Shown in pieces: positions 44,796-53,614 of a stretch of DNA of 64,000 nucleotides. The DNA is taken from assembly GCF_004136315.1 (NCBI RefSeq), contig NZ_CP029562.1, forward strand, positions 806,001 through 870,000. The letters run 5' to 3'. The notes beneath the pieces were generated by a model, which was not told the origin of the DNA, made no database searches, and saw only the letters and a list, made by a program, of their open reading frames with translations. The number at the start of each line of letters is the position of its first letter. The first letter of the stretch is position 1. The DNA comes from Mesorhizobium sp. Pch-S (GTDB taxonomy: Bacteria > Pseudomonadota > Alphaproteobacteria > Rhizobiales > Rhizobiaceae). The position numbers and the translations under genes were made by a program.

Positions 44796-45422
44796 ATGTC
44801 AAATCCGCCAGGCCTGCGAGATCGCAAGAAACAAGAGACGCGTCAGGCGATCTCCAACGTAGCGACGCTCCTGTTCGTCGAGCACGGCTTCGACCAGGTC
44901 TCCGTCACGGACGTAGCGCGCGAGGCCGGCGTCGCAAGAAAGACGGTGTTCAACTACTTCGCCCGCAAGGAAGACCTGGTCTTCGATCGCGAGGACGAAG
45001 TGCGGGAGCTGGTGCGTACGGCGCTTGCCGATCGGGGCGGACAAGCGCCAGTCCGCGCCTTCCAGAGCTTGATGCGGAGGCTGGTCGACCAGCAGCATCC
45101 CGTGTTCAGGATCACCGATCGACCCATCCGGTTCTGGCGCATGGTGGCCGAGAGCCCGGCACTGACGGCACGCGCCTGCGAACTCCAGGTGACACTGGCC
45201 GACGATCTCGCGGCGATGATGGCCGATGCTGCGGGCGGACCGCGCTCAGACCCTGCCGCGCATCTGGCAGCGACAATGCTGATGGCCACGCTGGTGGTTG
45301 GCTATCGCGAGGCCCTGCGCGCCTTTCGCGCGAACCAAAAACCTGAAGCAGCTTTGCTGCACGTCATGCAACGGGGTTTTGCCGGCGTCGACGCCGCACT
45401 CGCCGGCACGCCGTACATCTGA
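44796..45422 (+). CDS. TetR-family transcriptional regulator
   Basis: A 208-residue regulator. The N-terminal helix-turn-helix reads RQAISNVATLLFVEHGFDQVSVTDVAREAGVARKTVFNYFARKEDLVF (about residues 16-63). The ligand domain is variable and not assignable. It is divergent from the FAD monooxygenase, a frequent pairing in which the regulator responds to the enzyme's aromatic substrate. Confidence 0.92.
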   Translation: MSNPPGLRDRKKQETRQAISNVATLLFVEHGFDQVSVTDVAREAGVARKTVFNYFARKEDLVFDREDEVRELVRTALADRGGQAPVRAFQSLMRRLVDQQHPVFRITDRPIRFWRMVAESPALTARACELQVTLADDLAAMMADAAGGPRSDPAAHLAATMLMATLVVGYREALRAFRANQKPEAALLHVMQRGFAGVDAALAGTPYI

Positions 45423-45499
45423 CTTCAAAAAGCGACGCCTCCACCGGCGCATCGACCAGTGCGGGTCGCCATCCCAACGATGTATTTAACACGCTAAGC

Positions 45500-45528
45500 A
45501 TGACAAGCTGGCAAAGGTAGGCTATAGA
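45500..45528 (+). promoter_or_regulatory. Sigma-70-type promoter before the 48-residue ORF
   Basis: ATGACA (45500-45505), a 17-base spacer and TATAGA (45523-45528). The transcript would start near 45535 and have a leader of about 70 bases containing a GGGGTC/GACCCC stem (45554-45559 with 45580-45585). No other gene in this direction is near, so it most likely serves the small ORF or a small RNA. Confidence 0.45.
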
Positions 45529-45606
45529 TGCGGCCTGCGTGCCTTTGTCATTTGGGGTCCATTCCGGCGACGGACCGGAGACCCCACCCACCGACCGGGA
45601 CGGCCC

Positions 45607-45753
45607 ATGTATCGGCTTGACGATCGTCAGCGAAAGAAGCTGGAGAGCATTCGCAAGGCCCTCGTCCTGCAGATCGACGAGGCGGCGCGGGATGGCCACG
45701 ATTTGCTTGCGCATCTGCTGGAAATGGCGCGTAGGAGGTCTCCGCGATCCTGA
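45607..45753 (+). CDS. Small helical protein, 48 residues, unknown
   Basis: ATG 45607 opens a 48-residue frame (MYRLDDRQRKKLESIRKALV at the start, ending RRRSPRS) that would form two amphipathic helices joined at ARDGHD. There is no clear ribosome-binding site, but a promoter lies about 75 bases upstream. I do not recognise the family. It could be a real small cytoplasmic protein or coincidental; codon use looks like that of the neighbours. Confidence 0.42.
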   Translation: MYRLDDRQRKKLESIRKALVLQIDEAARDGHDLLAHLLEMARRRSPRS

Positions 45754-45799
45754 GCGACACCCCGAGGGCGAAACACTAGGCGGAGTGGCGCGCCCGAAT

Positions 45800-46225
45800 C
45801 TAAGTCAGGCTTTTCGAAAACCGCAGGCCGCTATGTTCGTATCCGAGCCGGGCGTAGAGGCGGTGCGCGTCTTCACGATGTCTGCTCGGCTTCACCGTAA
45901 CGTAGCCAATGCCGTTCTCGCGAAACCATTTCTCTCCCCGCTCCACCAGCAGTGCGCCGATCCCACGCCCGCGGAAGCGAGAGGAAACGACCAGTGCGAT
46001 GATCGCACCCTGCGGATCGTTGCTGAAAAGTGATGGTGAAGCAGAGACCGCAACCATCCCGGCGGCAACGGCTTCATGGACCATCACGAACACCGCATGA
46101 TCTGCCCGGCCGGCCAGGGTTGCCATCCGAGCCGCCATTTCGTCGATTGAGGTCGGATAGCCGAGTTCGGTCATCAGATGCGCCAGGCATGGGGCATCCC
46201 CCGGGACAGCGTGTCTTGTCTCCAC
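45800..46225 (-). CDS. GNAT-family N-acetyltransferase
   Basis: A 141-residue acetyltransferase. The acetyl-CoA loop is VVSSRFRGRGIGALLVERGEKW (about residues 78-99), followed by the characteristic GYVTVKPSRHREDAHRLYARLGYE. It transfers an acetyl group to an amine; the acceptor is unknown. The start codon is GTG at 46225. Its promoter region is shared with the paa operon control region on the other strand. Confidence 0.88.
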   Translation of the reverse strand: METRHAVPGDAPCLAHLMTELGYPTSIDEMAARMATLAGRADHAVFVMVHEAVAAGMVAVSASPSLFSNDPQGAIIALVVSSRFRGRGIGALLVERGEKWFRENGIGYVTVKPSRHREDAHRLYARLGYEHSGLRFSKSLT

Positions 46226-46596
46226 CTCGATCCCCGCGATTTGTTTGCCGGCGCATGCCCAACATAGGCAGCGCGCATGACGGGGACGCGACGGGTTGCC
46301 ATTCAGAACCAGAATTTACCACATCAAGTCACCCGCCGCCGCCTTGCCGCAGTTTCCGGTTGATCCGGCGGCCATTTTGTGCAATTAAATGACCGACCGG
46401 TCGGTGAATTACATAAGCACTACAGATCGACGGGGAGGAACGCGTGCGAGCAGCTCTGGTCCGCAGTGCAGCTGGCGCATCGACAAGCAGCCATGCCCAC
46501 GCGCCGTCGCTGGTCCGTGCGGAGCATCTGGCGTCCCTTCCTGTCACCACATCGATCCTCCAACGCTTCTGACGCGGTCAGGAAGGAGACGTCGCC
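46226..46596 (+). promoter_or_regulatory. Control and leader region of the paaA operon, with TetR-type operator
   Basis: A gene-free stretch of 371 bases. ACCGACCGGTCGGT (46392-46405) is a perfect 14-bp palindrome with flanking TGA and GAA, the form bound by PaaR/TetR regulators. A sister site lies before paaG at 61692. Downstream, a GTG at 46444 behind GGGGAGG opens a 42-codon leader frame ending at 46572, which may or may not be translated. The final AAGGAG is the paaA ribosome-binding site. I see nothing else gene-like. Confidence 0.68.
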
Positions 46597-47595
46597 ATGT
46601 ACGCACAGATGGTCAAGACGGACGCGGCCCGGGTGAAGAGCCTGGACGAGATGGAGCCGCAGGAGCGTGCCTTCCAGGAGCGGATCGATGCCGGCCAGAA
46701 GATCGAGCCCAAGGAATGGATGCCGGAGGCCTATCGCAAGACGCTGATCCGGCAGATTTCCCAGCACGCCCATTCCGAGATCGTCGGCCAGCTGCCCGAA
46801 GGAAACTGGATCACGCGCGCGCCGACGCTTGAACGCAAGGCGATCCTGCTGGCCAAGGTGCAGGACGAGGCCGGCCACGGCCTCTACCTCTACTGCGCGG
46901 CCGAGACGCTCGGCATCAGTCGCGACGAGATGTACGAACAGCTGCATTCCGGCAAGGCGAAGTATTCCTCGATCTTCAACTATCCGACGCTGAGCTGGGC
47001 CGATATCGGCGCCATCGGCTGGCTGGTCGATGGTGCCGCGATCATGAACCAGGTGCCGCTGCAGCGCTGTTCCTATGGGCCTTACGCACGCGCCATGGTT
47101 CGCATCTGCAAGGAAGAAAGCTTCCACCAGCGCCAGGGTTTCGACATCCTGACCGTGCTCTGCAAGGGCACGCCCGAGCAGAAAGCGATGGCTCAGGACG
47201 CGCTGAACCGCTGGTGGTGGCCGTCATTGATGATGTTCGGCCCTTCCGACGATGCCTCGGTGCATTCGGCGCAATCCATGGCTTGGAACATCAAGCAGGA
47301 TTCGAACGACGAACTGCGACAGAAATTCGTCGACCAGACCGTGCCGCAGGCAAAATTCCTCGGCCTCACCGTCCCCGATCCGGACCTTAAGTGGAACGAG
47401 GAGAAGGGCGGCCATGATTTCGGCGAGCCGGACTGGACCGAATTCTTCGAGGTGATCGCCGGCAACGGCCCCTGCAACCGCGAGCGGCTGGAAGCCCGCC
47501 GCAAGGCCTGGGGCGATGGCGCCTGGTTCCGCGACGCACTCACCGCCCATGCTGAAAAACATGCCGTTCGCAAGACGCCGGCGGCAGCAGCGTAA
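46597..47595 (+). CDS. paaA: Phenylacetyl-CoA epoxidase catalytic subunit PaaA
   Basis: A 332-residue ferritin-like subunit carrying the di-iron site. The two E-x-x-H motifs are intact: Glu91/His94 in QDEAGHG and Glu174/His177 in [33 protein letters not shown] is a typical PaaA stretch. With PaaB, C and E it makes the ring 1,2-epoxide of phenylacetyl-CoA using oxygen. AAGGAG lies before the ATG. It is the first structural gene of the paaA-[membrane protein]-B-C-D-E-[ferritin-like]-Z operon. Confidence 0.97.
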   Translation: MYAQMVKTDAARVKSLDEMEPQERAFQERIDAGQKIEPKEWMPEAYRKTLIRQISQHAHSEIVGQLPEGNWITRAPTLERKAILLAKVQDEAGHGLYLYCAAETLGISRDEMYEQLHSGKAKYSSIFNYPTLSWADIGAIGWLVDGAAIMNQVPLQRCSYGPYARAMVRICKEESFHQRQGFDILTVLCKGTPEQKAMAQDALNRWWWPSLMMFGPSDDASVHSAQSMAWNIKQDSNDELRQKFVDQTVPQAKFLGLTVPDPDLKWNEEKGGHDFGEPDWTEFFEVIAGNGPCNRERLEARRKAWGDGAWFRDALTAHAEKHAVRKTPAAAA

Positions 47596-47613
47596 ACCGC
47601 GATGGAGCGTACA

Positions 47614-48027
47614 ATGGCACCCTCCCCGATCCTGAAGACACTGCTTCTGATCTGCGTCGCCTTCTTCCTGTGCATGGGTGCAGCCCATTTCCTTGGCCTC
47701 AAGGTGCCGGTGCTGTTCATCTATTTCGACACGCCTTTCTATGCCTATCAGGATCGCATCATCTCCTTCACCCTGGTCACCTATGCAGCACTGTTCTTCG
47801 CTGCCTCGCGTGACCGCGCCGTGGTGCCGTTCGCGTTGATCTCGATCTGGGCGACGGTGATCGGCCTTGCCTACATCAACCAGTCCAGCGAACTCGCCGA
47901 GGTGCTGAACGGAAGCAGCACCACGATCTACTGGCTGCAGACGGCTGCACTTGCCGCTCTGGCGGTGGTGCTGACGGGACTGTTCATGAAAGAGCGCGGC
48001 TCGAGCGCACAAAGGAGCCTGACATGA
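47614..48027 (+). CDS. Integral membrane protein inserted between paaA and paaB
   Basis: A 137-residue protein with four hydrophobic helices: ILKTLLLICVAFFLCMGAAHF, DRIISFTLVTYAALFFAA, VVPFALISIWATVIGLAYI, and IYWLQTAALAALAVVLTGLFM. ATG 47614 has GGAG 6 bases upstream (ATG 47602 is another option). Its end overlaps paaB by four bases, so it is cotranslated with the epoxidase. It is not part of the well-known paa set. I do not recognise the family; uptake, export or anchoring of pathway parts are all possible. Confidence 0.82.
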   Translation: MAPSPILKTLLLICVAFFLCMGAAHFLGLKVPVLFIYFDTPFYAYQDRIISFTLVTYAALFFAASRDRAVVPFALISIWATVIGLAYINQSSELAEVLNGSSTTIYWLQTAALAALAVVLTGLFMKERGSSAQRSLT

Positions 48028-48308
48028 CAAGCGAATGGCCCCTGTGGGAAGTCTTCATCCGCGGCCAGCATGGCCTCAATCACAGGCATGTCGGCAGCCT
48101 GCATGCGCCGGATGCCAAGATGGCGATCCACAATGCCCGCGACGTCTACACGCGCCGCAATGAAGGCGTGAGCATCTGGGTGGTGCGCTCGTCCGATGTG
48201 GTGGCCAGCGCGCCGTCCGACAAGGGCCCGCTGTTCGACCCCGCCAATTCCAAGGTCTACCGCCACCCGACCTTCTTCGACGTCCCGGACGAAGTGGGCC
48301 ATATGTGA
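48024..48308 (+). CDS. paaB: Phenylacetyl-CoA epoxidase subunit PaaB
   Basis: A 94-residue protein with the invariant PaaB start WPLWEVFIRGQHGLNHRHVGSLHAPD and the block ARDVYTRRNEGVSIWVVRSSDV. It bridges PaaA and PaaC in the epoxidase complex. The ATG overlaps the upstream membrane protein stop (ATGA), and its TGA overlaps the paaC ATG. Confidence 0.96.
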   Translation: MTSEWPLWEVFIRGQHGLNHRHVGSLHAPDAKMAIHNARDVYTRRNEGVSIWVVRSSDVVASAPSDKGPLFDPANSKVYRHPTFFDVPDEVGHM

Positions 48309-49069
48309 TGAGCACGACTGCTACCGCCACAGCGGAATTCGCGCTGCGCATGGGCGACAACTGCCTGATCCTCGGCCATCGTGATTCCGAATGGTGCGGG
48401 CATTCGCCGGCGCTCGAAGAAGACATCGCGCTGGCAAACACCGCACTCGACCATGTCGGCCAGGCGCAGTTGTGGCTCGGCCTTGCCTGCGAGATCGAAG
48501 GCAAGGGCAAGACGGCCGATACGCTTGCCTTCCTGCGCGACGCCTCCGGCTATCGCAACATTTTGCTGGTCGAGCAGCCGAATGGCGATTTCGGCCGCAC
48601 CATCATGCGCCAGTTCCTGTTCGATGCCTGGCATCTGCCGATGCTGAAGGCGCTGACCAACTCCAGCGACAGGCGCATTGCCGAGATCGCGGAGAAGGCG
48701 TCCAAGGAGGTCGCCTACCATCTCGAGCGCAGCACCGACCTGGTCGTGCGCCTTGGCGATGGAACCCGCGAAAGCCAGGGCCGGATGCAGTCGGCGCTGG
48801 ATTTCCTGTGGCCATACACCGGCGAGATGTTCCTGGGGGATGCGCTGGACGAAGAGCTGGAGACTGCAGGCGTAGCCCCCGCACCTGCTTCGCTACGACC
48901 AGCATGGGATCAGCATGTCGGCCGCACGCTGGCCGAGGCGACGCTCAAGGCACCGGACAGGAACTATGCCCAGAAGGGTGGCAAGCGCGGTGTGCATTCC
49001 GAACACCTCGGCTTCATCCTGGCCGAAATGCAGTTCCTGCAGCGCGCCTACCCCGACGCGAAATGGTGA
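48308..49069 (+). CDS. paaC: Phenylacetyl-CoA epoxidase structural subunit PaaC
   Basis: A 253-residue ferritin-like subunit that pairs with PaaA but lacks a full di-iron site. It has LGHRDSEWCGHSPALEEDIALANTALDHVGQAQLWLGL, FGRTIMRQFLFDAWHLPML and KEVAYHLERSTDLVVRLGDGT. ATG 48308 overlaps the paaB stop as TGATG; the GTG at 48305 is a less likely start. Confidence 0.96.
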   Translation: MSTTATATAEFALRMGDNCLILGHRDSEWCGHSPALEEDIALANTALDHVGQAQLWLGLACEIEGKGKTADTLAFLRDASGYRNILLVEQPNGDFGRTIMRQFLFDAWHLPMLKALTNSSDRRIAEIAEKASKEVAYHLERSTDLVVRLGDGTRESQGRMQSALDFLWPYTGEMFLGDALDEELETAGVAPAPASLRPAWDQHVGRTLAEATLKAPDRNYAQKGGKRGVHSEHLGFILAEMQFLQRAYPDAKW

Positions 49070-49076
49070 GGCCACG

Positions 49077-49580
49077 ATGAACGTCGCCGCCATCTCTCGC
49101 CCTCGCCTCAGCCAGATCTGGTCGTGGCTGGCCGATATCCCGGATCCGGAAATCCCGGTCATCTCGGTCATCGACCTCGGCATCATCCGCGATGTCGCCT
49201 GGCGTGGCGACACGCTGGAGGTGACGGTGACGCCGACCTATTCCGGCTGCCCGGCTACCGGCGTCATCAATTTCGAGATCGAACGGACCCTGATCGAACA
49301 CGGCATCGAGAAGCTCGAGCTCAAGCGTCAGCTGTCGCCGGCCTGGACCACTGCCTGGATCAGCGCCGGGGGCCGCGAAAAGCTCAGCGCCTATGGCATC
49401 GCCCCGCCCCAGGAAGGCACCGCGGCCTGCGCCGGAGCGCTCAAGCCCCTCACCGTCTCGTGCCCGCAATGCGGCTCGACGAAAACCGAGCGCGTCAGCC
49501 AGTTCGGATCGACACCGTGCAAGGCGCACTATCGCTGCACCGAGTGCCTGGAACCCTTCGATTATTTCAAGAGCATCTGA
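49077..49580 (+). CDS. paaD: Phenylacetate degradation Fe-S maturation-type protein PaaD
   Basis: A 167-residue protein. The N-terminal MIP18/DUF59 domain has IPDPEIPVISVIDLGIIRDV and the reactive Cys in PTYSGCPATG. The C-terminal zinc-ribbon-like part has CPQCGSTKTERVSQFG and YRCTECLEPFDYFKSI. It helps mature the iron-sulfur centre of PaaE. It starts 7 bases after paaC. Confidence 0.95.
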   Translation: MNVAAISRPRLSQIWSWLADIPDPEIPVISVIDLGIIRDVAWRGDTLEVTVTPTYSGCPATGVINFEIERTLIEHGIEKLELKRQLSPAWTTAWISAGGREKLSAYGIAPPQEGTAACAGALKPLTVSCPQCGSTKTERVSQFGSTPCKAHYRCTECLEPFDYFKSI

Positions 49581-49587
49581 GGCGCCG

Positions 49588-50661
49588 ATGGCCCGCTTCT
49601 TTCCCCTTGAGGTCACTGACGTCCGCCGCGAGACCCGCGACGCCGTCGTGGTGACGCTCGCCCCGCGCGCAGAAGACCGTGAAGCCTTCGACTTCACGCA
49701 GGGCCAGTATCTTACCTTCCGCCGCTCGTTCGACGGAGAGGAGCTGCGGCGTTCCTATTCGATCTGCGCCGGCAAGGATGAAGGACAGCTCAAGGTCGGC
49801 ATCAAGCGTGTCGACGGCGGCGCCTTCTCGACCTGGGCCAATGAGGAACTGAAGGCAGGCGACGCGCTGGAGGCGATGGCGCCGATGGGCGCGTTCCACG
49901 TGCCCCTGCAGCCCGACGTGAGCCGGCATTATCTCGGCTTCGCCGGCGGCAGCGGCATCACGCCGGTGCTGTCGCTGATCAAGACGACGCTGGCGCGAGA
50001 ACCCGGATCACGCTTCACGCTGATCTACGGCAACCGCTCGATCAACTCGATCATGTTCCGGGAGGAGCTGGAAGACATCAAGAACACCCATCTCGGCCGC
50101 TTCAACGTGGTGCATGTGCTGGAAAGCGAGGCGCAGGAGATCGACCTGTTTTCGGGACGCATCGATGCCGAGAAATGCGCGCGCCTGTTCAAGGGCTGGG
50201 TCAACATCGCCGCCATCGACATGGCCTTCATCTGCGGGCCGGAGCCGATGATGCTGGCGATCGCCGCATCGCTGCGCGAACACGGACTGCGCGACGACCA
50301 GATCAAGTTCGAGCTGTTTGCCTCGGCGCCGCGCCGTGCAAAGCATGTCGTCAAGACCGCCGTAGACGGCGCCAAGGCAGAGACCTGCAGGGCGACGATC
50401 ACGCTCGACGGTTCCACCCGCGTCATCGAGATGGCGAAGAAGGGAGAAACCATCCTGGAGGCAGCCTTGGCGGCCAGCCTCGATGCTCCCTATGCCTGCA
50501 AGGCAGGTGTCTGCTCAACCTGCCGCGCCATGGTCCTGGAGGGTGAGGTGGAGATGGAGACCAACCACGCGCTGGAAGACTACGAGGTGCGCCAGGGCTA
50601 TGTGCTGACCTGCCAGTGCCATCCTTTGTCGGACCATGTGGTGGTGACCTATGACCAGTGA
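49588..50661 (+). CDS. paaE: Phenylacetyl-CoA epoxidase reductase PaaE
   Basis: A 357-residue NAD(P)H reductase. An FAD-binding barrel (RRSYSICAG) and nucleotide domain (GGSGITPVLSLIKTTLAREPGSRFTLIYGNRS, CGPEPMM) lead to a C-terminal plant-type [2Fe-2S] ferredoxin domain with Cys-rich CKAGVCSTCRAMV and the distal Cys in LTCQCHP. It feeds electrons to the PaaAC di-iron site. The end overlaps the next gene by 11 bases. Confidence 0.96.
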   Translation: MARFFPLEVTDVRRETRDAVVVTLAPRAEDREAFDFTQGQYLTFRRSFDGEELRRSYSICAGKDEGQLKVGIKRVDGGAFSTWANEELKAGDALEAMAPMGAFHVPLQPDVSRHYLGFAGGSGITPVLSLIKTTLAREPGSRFTLIYGNRSINSIMFREELEDIKNTHLGRFNVVHVLESEAQEIDLFSGRIDAEKCARLFKGWVNIAAIDMAFICGPEPMMLAIAASLREHGLRDDQIKFELFASAPRRAKHVVKTAVDGAKAETCRATITLDGSTRVIEMAKKGETILEAALAASLDAPYACKAGVCSTCRAMVLEGEVEMETNHALEDYEVRQGYVLTCQCHPLSDHVVVTYDQ

Positions 50662-51418
50662 TCCGACCGATACGATGTCGCTGGACGACTATCTTGCCCA
50701 GGGCGGCAAGCTGACGACACCGGAAAACGCGCCACCGCGCTATCGCGGCGAATTGCTGCGCTTGATGGCGACCTTCGTCGACAGCGAGCTGGCGGGTGCC
50801 GCCGGCTTTGCCGACATCATCAACCAGGGACCCGGCATCAAGGAGCGCATCGCGGCCTCGCGTATCGTTCTGGAGAAACTCGACCATGCCGAGCGGGTGC
50901 TTGCCGTGATGGGCGAATTCGGCGCCGACATTTCACGCTACGCCAGCCATCATCCCTGGACCGCGCGCGTCGCCCGCGACAGCGACCTGGGCTCGGCCCG
51001 CCATGGCTCGGACATGCGGCTGGCCGTGCTGCACTATCCGCTGCAGAACTGGCTCGATGCGGTGGTGATGAACGTGCTGATGGGCCGGGCCGTCATTATC
51101 CAGCTCGACGAGTTTTCCAGGCTGTCCTACCAGCCGCTGGGCGACATCTTCCGGGCGATCCTGCCACGCGAGCGCCGGCATACGGAACTCGGCGAAGAGG
51201 GCTTGCGCAAGCTGCTGCAGGACACGATCAACAAGCCTGCCATCTTGACATCGATCGCCTACTGGCGCCCTCGCGTCGCGGCAAGCTTCGGCGCCGCCGC
51301 CTCCCAGCATTTCGACACACAGAAGAAGTTCGGCCTGCGTCATACCGGCAACGCGGAACTCGCCGCCGAATGGGCGCGCCAGGTCGACAGTTTGCTGGGC
51401 GATATCGGCCTGCGCTGA
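50651..51418 (+). CDS. Additional PaaA/PaaC-like ferritin-fold protein
   Basis: A 255-residue protein of the phenylacetic acid catabolic (PF05138-type) ferritin-like family, distinct from PaaA and PaaC of this operon. One full E-x-x-H motif is present (Glu174/His177 in RERRHTEL). At the place of the first PaaA motif it has KLDH (76-79), more like PaaC. So a complete di-iron site is doubtful. It overlaps paaE by 11 bases and is followed by paaZ. It may be a spare subunit or regulator of the epoxidase. Confidence 0.88.
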   Translation: MTSDPTDTMSLDDYLAQGGKLTTPENAPPRYRGELLRLMATFVDSELAGAAGFADIINQGPGIKERIAASRIVLEKLDHAERVLAVMGEFGADISRYASHHPWTARVARDSDLGSARHGSDMRLAVLHYPLQNWLDAVVMNVLMGRAVIIQLDEFSRLSYQPLGDIFRAILPRERRHTELGEEGLRKLLQDTINKPAILTSIAYWRPRVAASFGAAASQHFDTQKKFGLRHTGNAELAAEWARQVDSLLGDIGLR

Positions 51419-51456
51419 TCCCCTGCCCGCCTTTCACAGTCATCGAGGAGCCAGCC

Positions 51457-53517
51457 ATGAACGCGCCCGTCAAAAATGTCCGCCAGCTGGAATCCTACAT
51501 CGCCGGGCAATGGGTCCGCGGGGCTGGCAAGGCGGTGCCCTTGCTCGATGCCGCCACCGGCGAGCCGGTGGCGCTGATCGACGCCAGCGGCATCGACCTC
51601 AAGGCCGCGCTGAGCTTCGGCCGTGAAACCGGCAACCCGGCGCTGCGCAAGATGAGCTTCCACGAGCGGGCACTGATGCTGAAGGCGCTTGGTCAGGCGC
51701 TGATGGAAGCCAAGGAAGAATTCTATGCGCTGTCGACGGCGACAGGTGCTACCCGCACCGACAGCTGGATCGACATTGAGGGCGGCATCGGCACGCTGCT
51801 TTCCTACGCATCGAAGGGCAGGCGCGAGCTGCCCAACACGCAAACGCTGGTCGATGGCGACGTCGAGCTGCTGTCGCGTGACAACAGCTTTTCCGGCCAG
51901 CACATCTTGACGCCGCTGGAGGGCGTGGCGGTCCACATCAATGCCTTCAACTTCCCCTGCTGGGGCATGCTGGAGAAGCTGGCTCCAACGCTGCTCGCCG
52001 GCATGCCGGCGATCGTCAAGCCGGCCAGCCAGACCGCGTATCTGACCGAGCTGATGGTGCGCCGGATCATCGACCTCGGCATCCTCCCCAAGGGCGCGTT
52101 GCAGCTTGTCAGCGGTTCGCTCGGCGACCTGCTCGACCATGTCGACTGCCAGGATGTGGTGACCTTCACCGGCTCGGCGGCGACCGGGCGCAAGCTGAAG
52201 GCCCATCCGGCGATTGTCGAAAACTCCGTGCGTTTCACCATGGAGGCAGATTCGCTCAACGCGGCGATCCTGGGACCGGATGCCGTTGCAGGCACGGATG
52301 AATTCGATCTCTTCGTCAAGGAAGTGGCGCGCGAGATGACCGCCAAGGCCGGGCAGAAGTGCACCGCCATCCGGCGGGTGATCGCGCCGCGCGCCAGTGT
52401 CGACGCGCTCGTCCAGGCGCTCGGCGATCGACTGGCCAGGACCCCGCTCGGCAATCCCGGCGAGGAAGGCATCAAGATGGGACCGCTGGCAAGCCTCGCG
52501 CAACGCGACGAGGTTCGGGCCCGGATCAGGGACCTGCAGGGCGACGCCGAAATCGTCGCCGGCGATCCGGACCGGCCGAATGTCGCCTCCGGCGATGCCG
52601 AAACAGGCGCATTCCTCAGCCCGGTCCTGCTCTATTGCGACAGGCCGGATGCGGCGAAGGCGGTTCATGATGTGGAGGCCTTCGGACCGGTCAGCACCAT
52701 CATGCCTTACGAAACCGCCGGGGAAGCGGCCGTGCTGGCGCGGCGTGGCAAGGGCAGCCTGGTGGCATCCGTGTTCACCAACGACCCGACATTCGCACGC
52801 GATACCGTGCATGCGCTGGGGCCGTGGCACGGCCGCGTCATGATCGGCAATCGTGCGAGCGCGAAGTCGTCGACCGGCCATGGCTCACCCTTGCCGGTAC
52901 TGGTGCATGGTGGACCCGGCCGCGCCGGCGGTGGCGAGGAACTCGGCGGCATGCGCTCGGTCAAGCACTACATGCAACGCACGGCAGTACAGGCAGCGCC
53001 CTGGCTGCTGTCGGAAGTCACCGGCCGCTGGATGCAGGGTGCGAAGGCCAGGCACGACACCATGCACCCCTTCCGCAAGTCACTCGCCGAACTGGAAATC
53101 GGCGACCAGCTGGTGACCGGCACGCGCACGGTGACGCTGGAGGACATCGAGCATTTCGCCAGTTTCACTGGCGACACCTTCTACGCCCATATGGACGAGG
53201 AAGCGGCCAAGGCGAACCCATTCTTCGAGGGACGCGTGGCGCATGGCTACCTGATCGTCTCCTTCGCCGCCGGCCTGTTCGTCGACCCGGCGCCGGGCCC
53301 TGTGCTGGCCAACTACGGCGTGGACTCGCTACGCTTCCTCACGCCGGTCAATCCGGGCGACACGCTGCAGGTGACGTTGACGGCCAAGCAGATCAACCCG
53401 CGCGAGACCGAAAACTATGGCGAGGTGCGCTGGGATTGCACGGTAACCAACCAGGACTCGCAGGTGGTGGCGCAGTACGACGTGCTGACCATGGTGGCGA
53501 AAAGCTGGCCGCAGTAG
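51457..53517 (+). CDS. paaZ: Bifunctional oxepin-CoA hydrolase / 3-oxo-5,6-dehydrosuberyl-CoA semialdehyde dehydrogenase PaaZ
   Basis: A 686-residue fusion. The N-terminal aldehyde dehydrogenase domain (about residues 1-530) has [34 protein letters not shown], and the catalytic Cys in [12 protein letters not shown]. The C-terminal MaoC-like enoyl-CoA hydratase domain (about 545-686) has [35 protein letters not shown] and [11 protein letters not shown], with the catalytic Asp and His. It opens the oxepin ring and oxidises the aldehyde formed. GAGGAG lies before the ATG. Confidence 0.97.
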   Translation: MNAPVKNVRQLESYIAGQWVRGAGKAVPLLDAATGEPVALIDASGIDLKAALSFGRETGNPALRKMSFHERALMLKALGQALMEAKEEFYALSTATGATRTDSWIDIEGGIGTLLSYASKGRRELPNTQTLVDGDVELLSRDNSFSGQHILTPLEGVAVHINAFNFPCWGMLEKLAPTLLAGMPAIVKPASQTAYLTELMVRRIIDLGILPKGALQLVSGSLGDLLDHVDCQDVVTFTGSAATGRKLKAHPAIVENSVRFTMEADSLNAAILGPDAVAGTDEFDLFVKEVAREMTAKAGQKCTAIRRVIAPRASVDALVQALGDRLARTPLGNPGEEGIKMGPLASLAQRDEVRARIRDLQGDAEIVAGDPDRPNVASGDAETGAFLSPVLLYCDRPDAAKAVHDVEAFGPVSTIMPYETAGEAAVLARRGKGSLVASVFTNDPTFARDTVHALGPWHGRVMIGNRASAKSSTGHGSPLPVLVHGGPGRAGGGEELGGMRSVKHYMQRTAVQAAPWLLSEVTGRWMQGAKARHDTMHPFRKSLAELEIGDQLVTGTRTVTLEDIEHFASFTGDTFYAHMDEEAAKANPFFEGRVAHGYLIVSFAAGLFVDPAPGPVLANYGVDSLRFLTPVNPGDTLQVTLTAKQINPRETENYGEVRWDCTVTNQDSQVVAQYDVLTMVAKSWPQ

Positions 53518-53596
53518 TTACGGCCAATTCCCAGCCTCACGCCACCTGCCGAGCGTCTCGACTGCAGGCTCGTTTCGGTCGATGCAATGTGGTTGG

Positions 53597-53614
53597 GACA
53601 GGCCTCCGCCTGTC
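53597..53614. terminator. Convergent hairpin between paaZ and the next gene
   Basis: GACAGGC (53597-53603), loop CTCC, and GCCTGTC (53608-53614) form a perfect 7-bp stem between the paaZ end and the stop of the convergent gene at 53613. There is no T-run, so it would be a weak or Rho-assisted bidirectional terminator at best. Confidence 0.35.
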
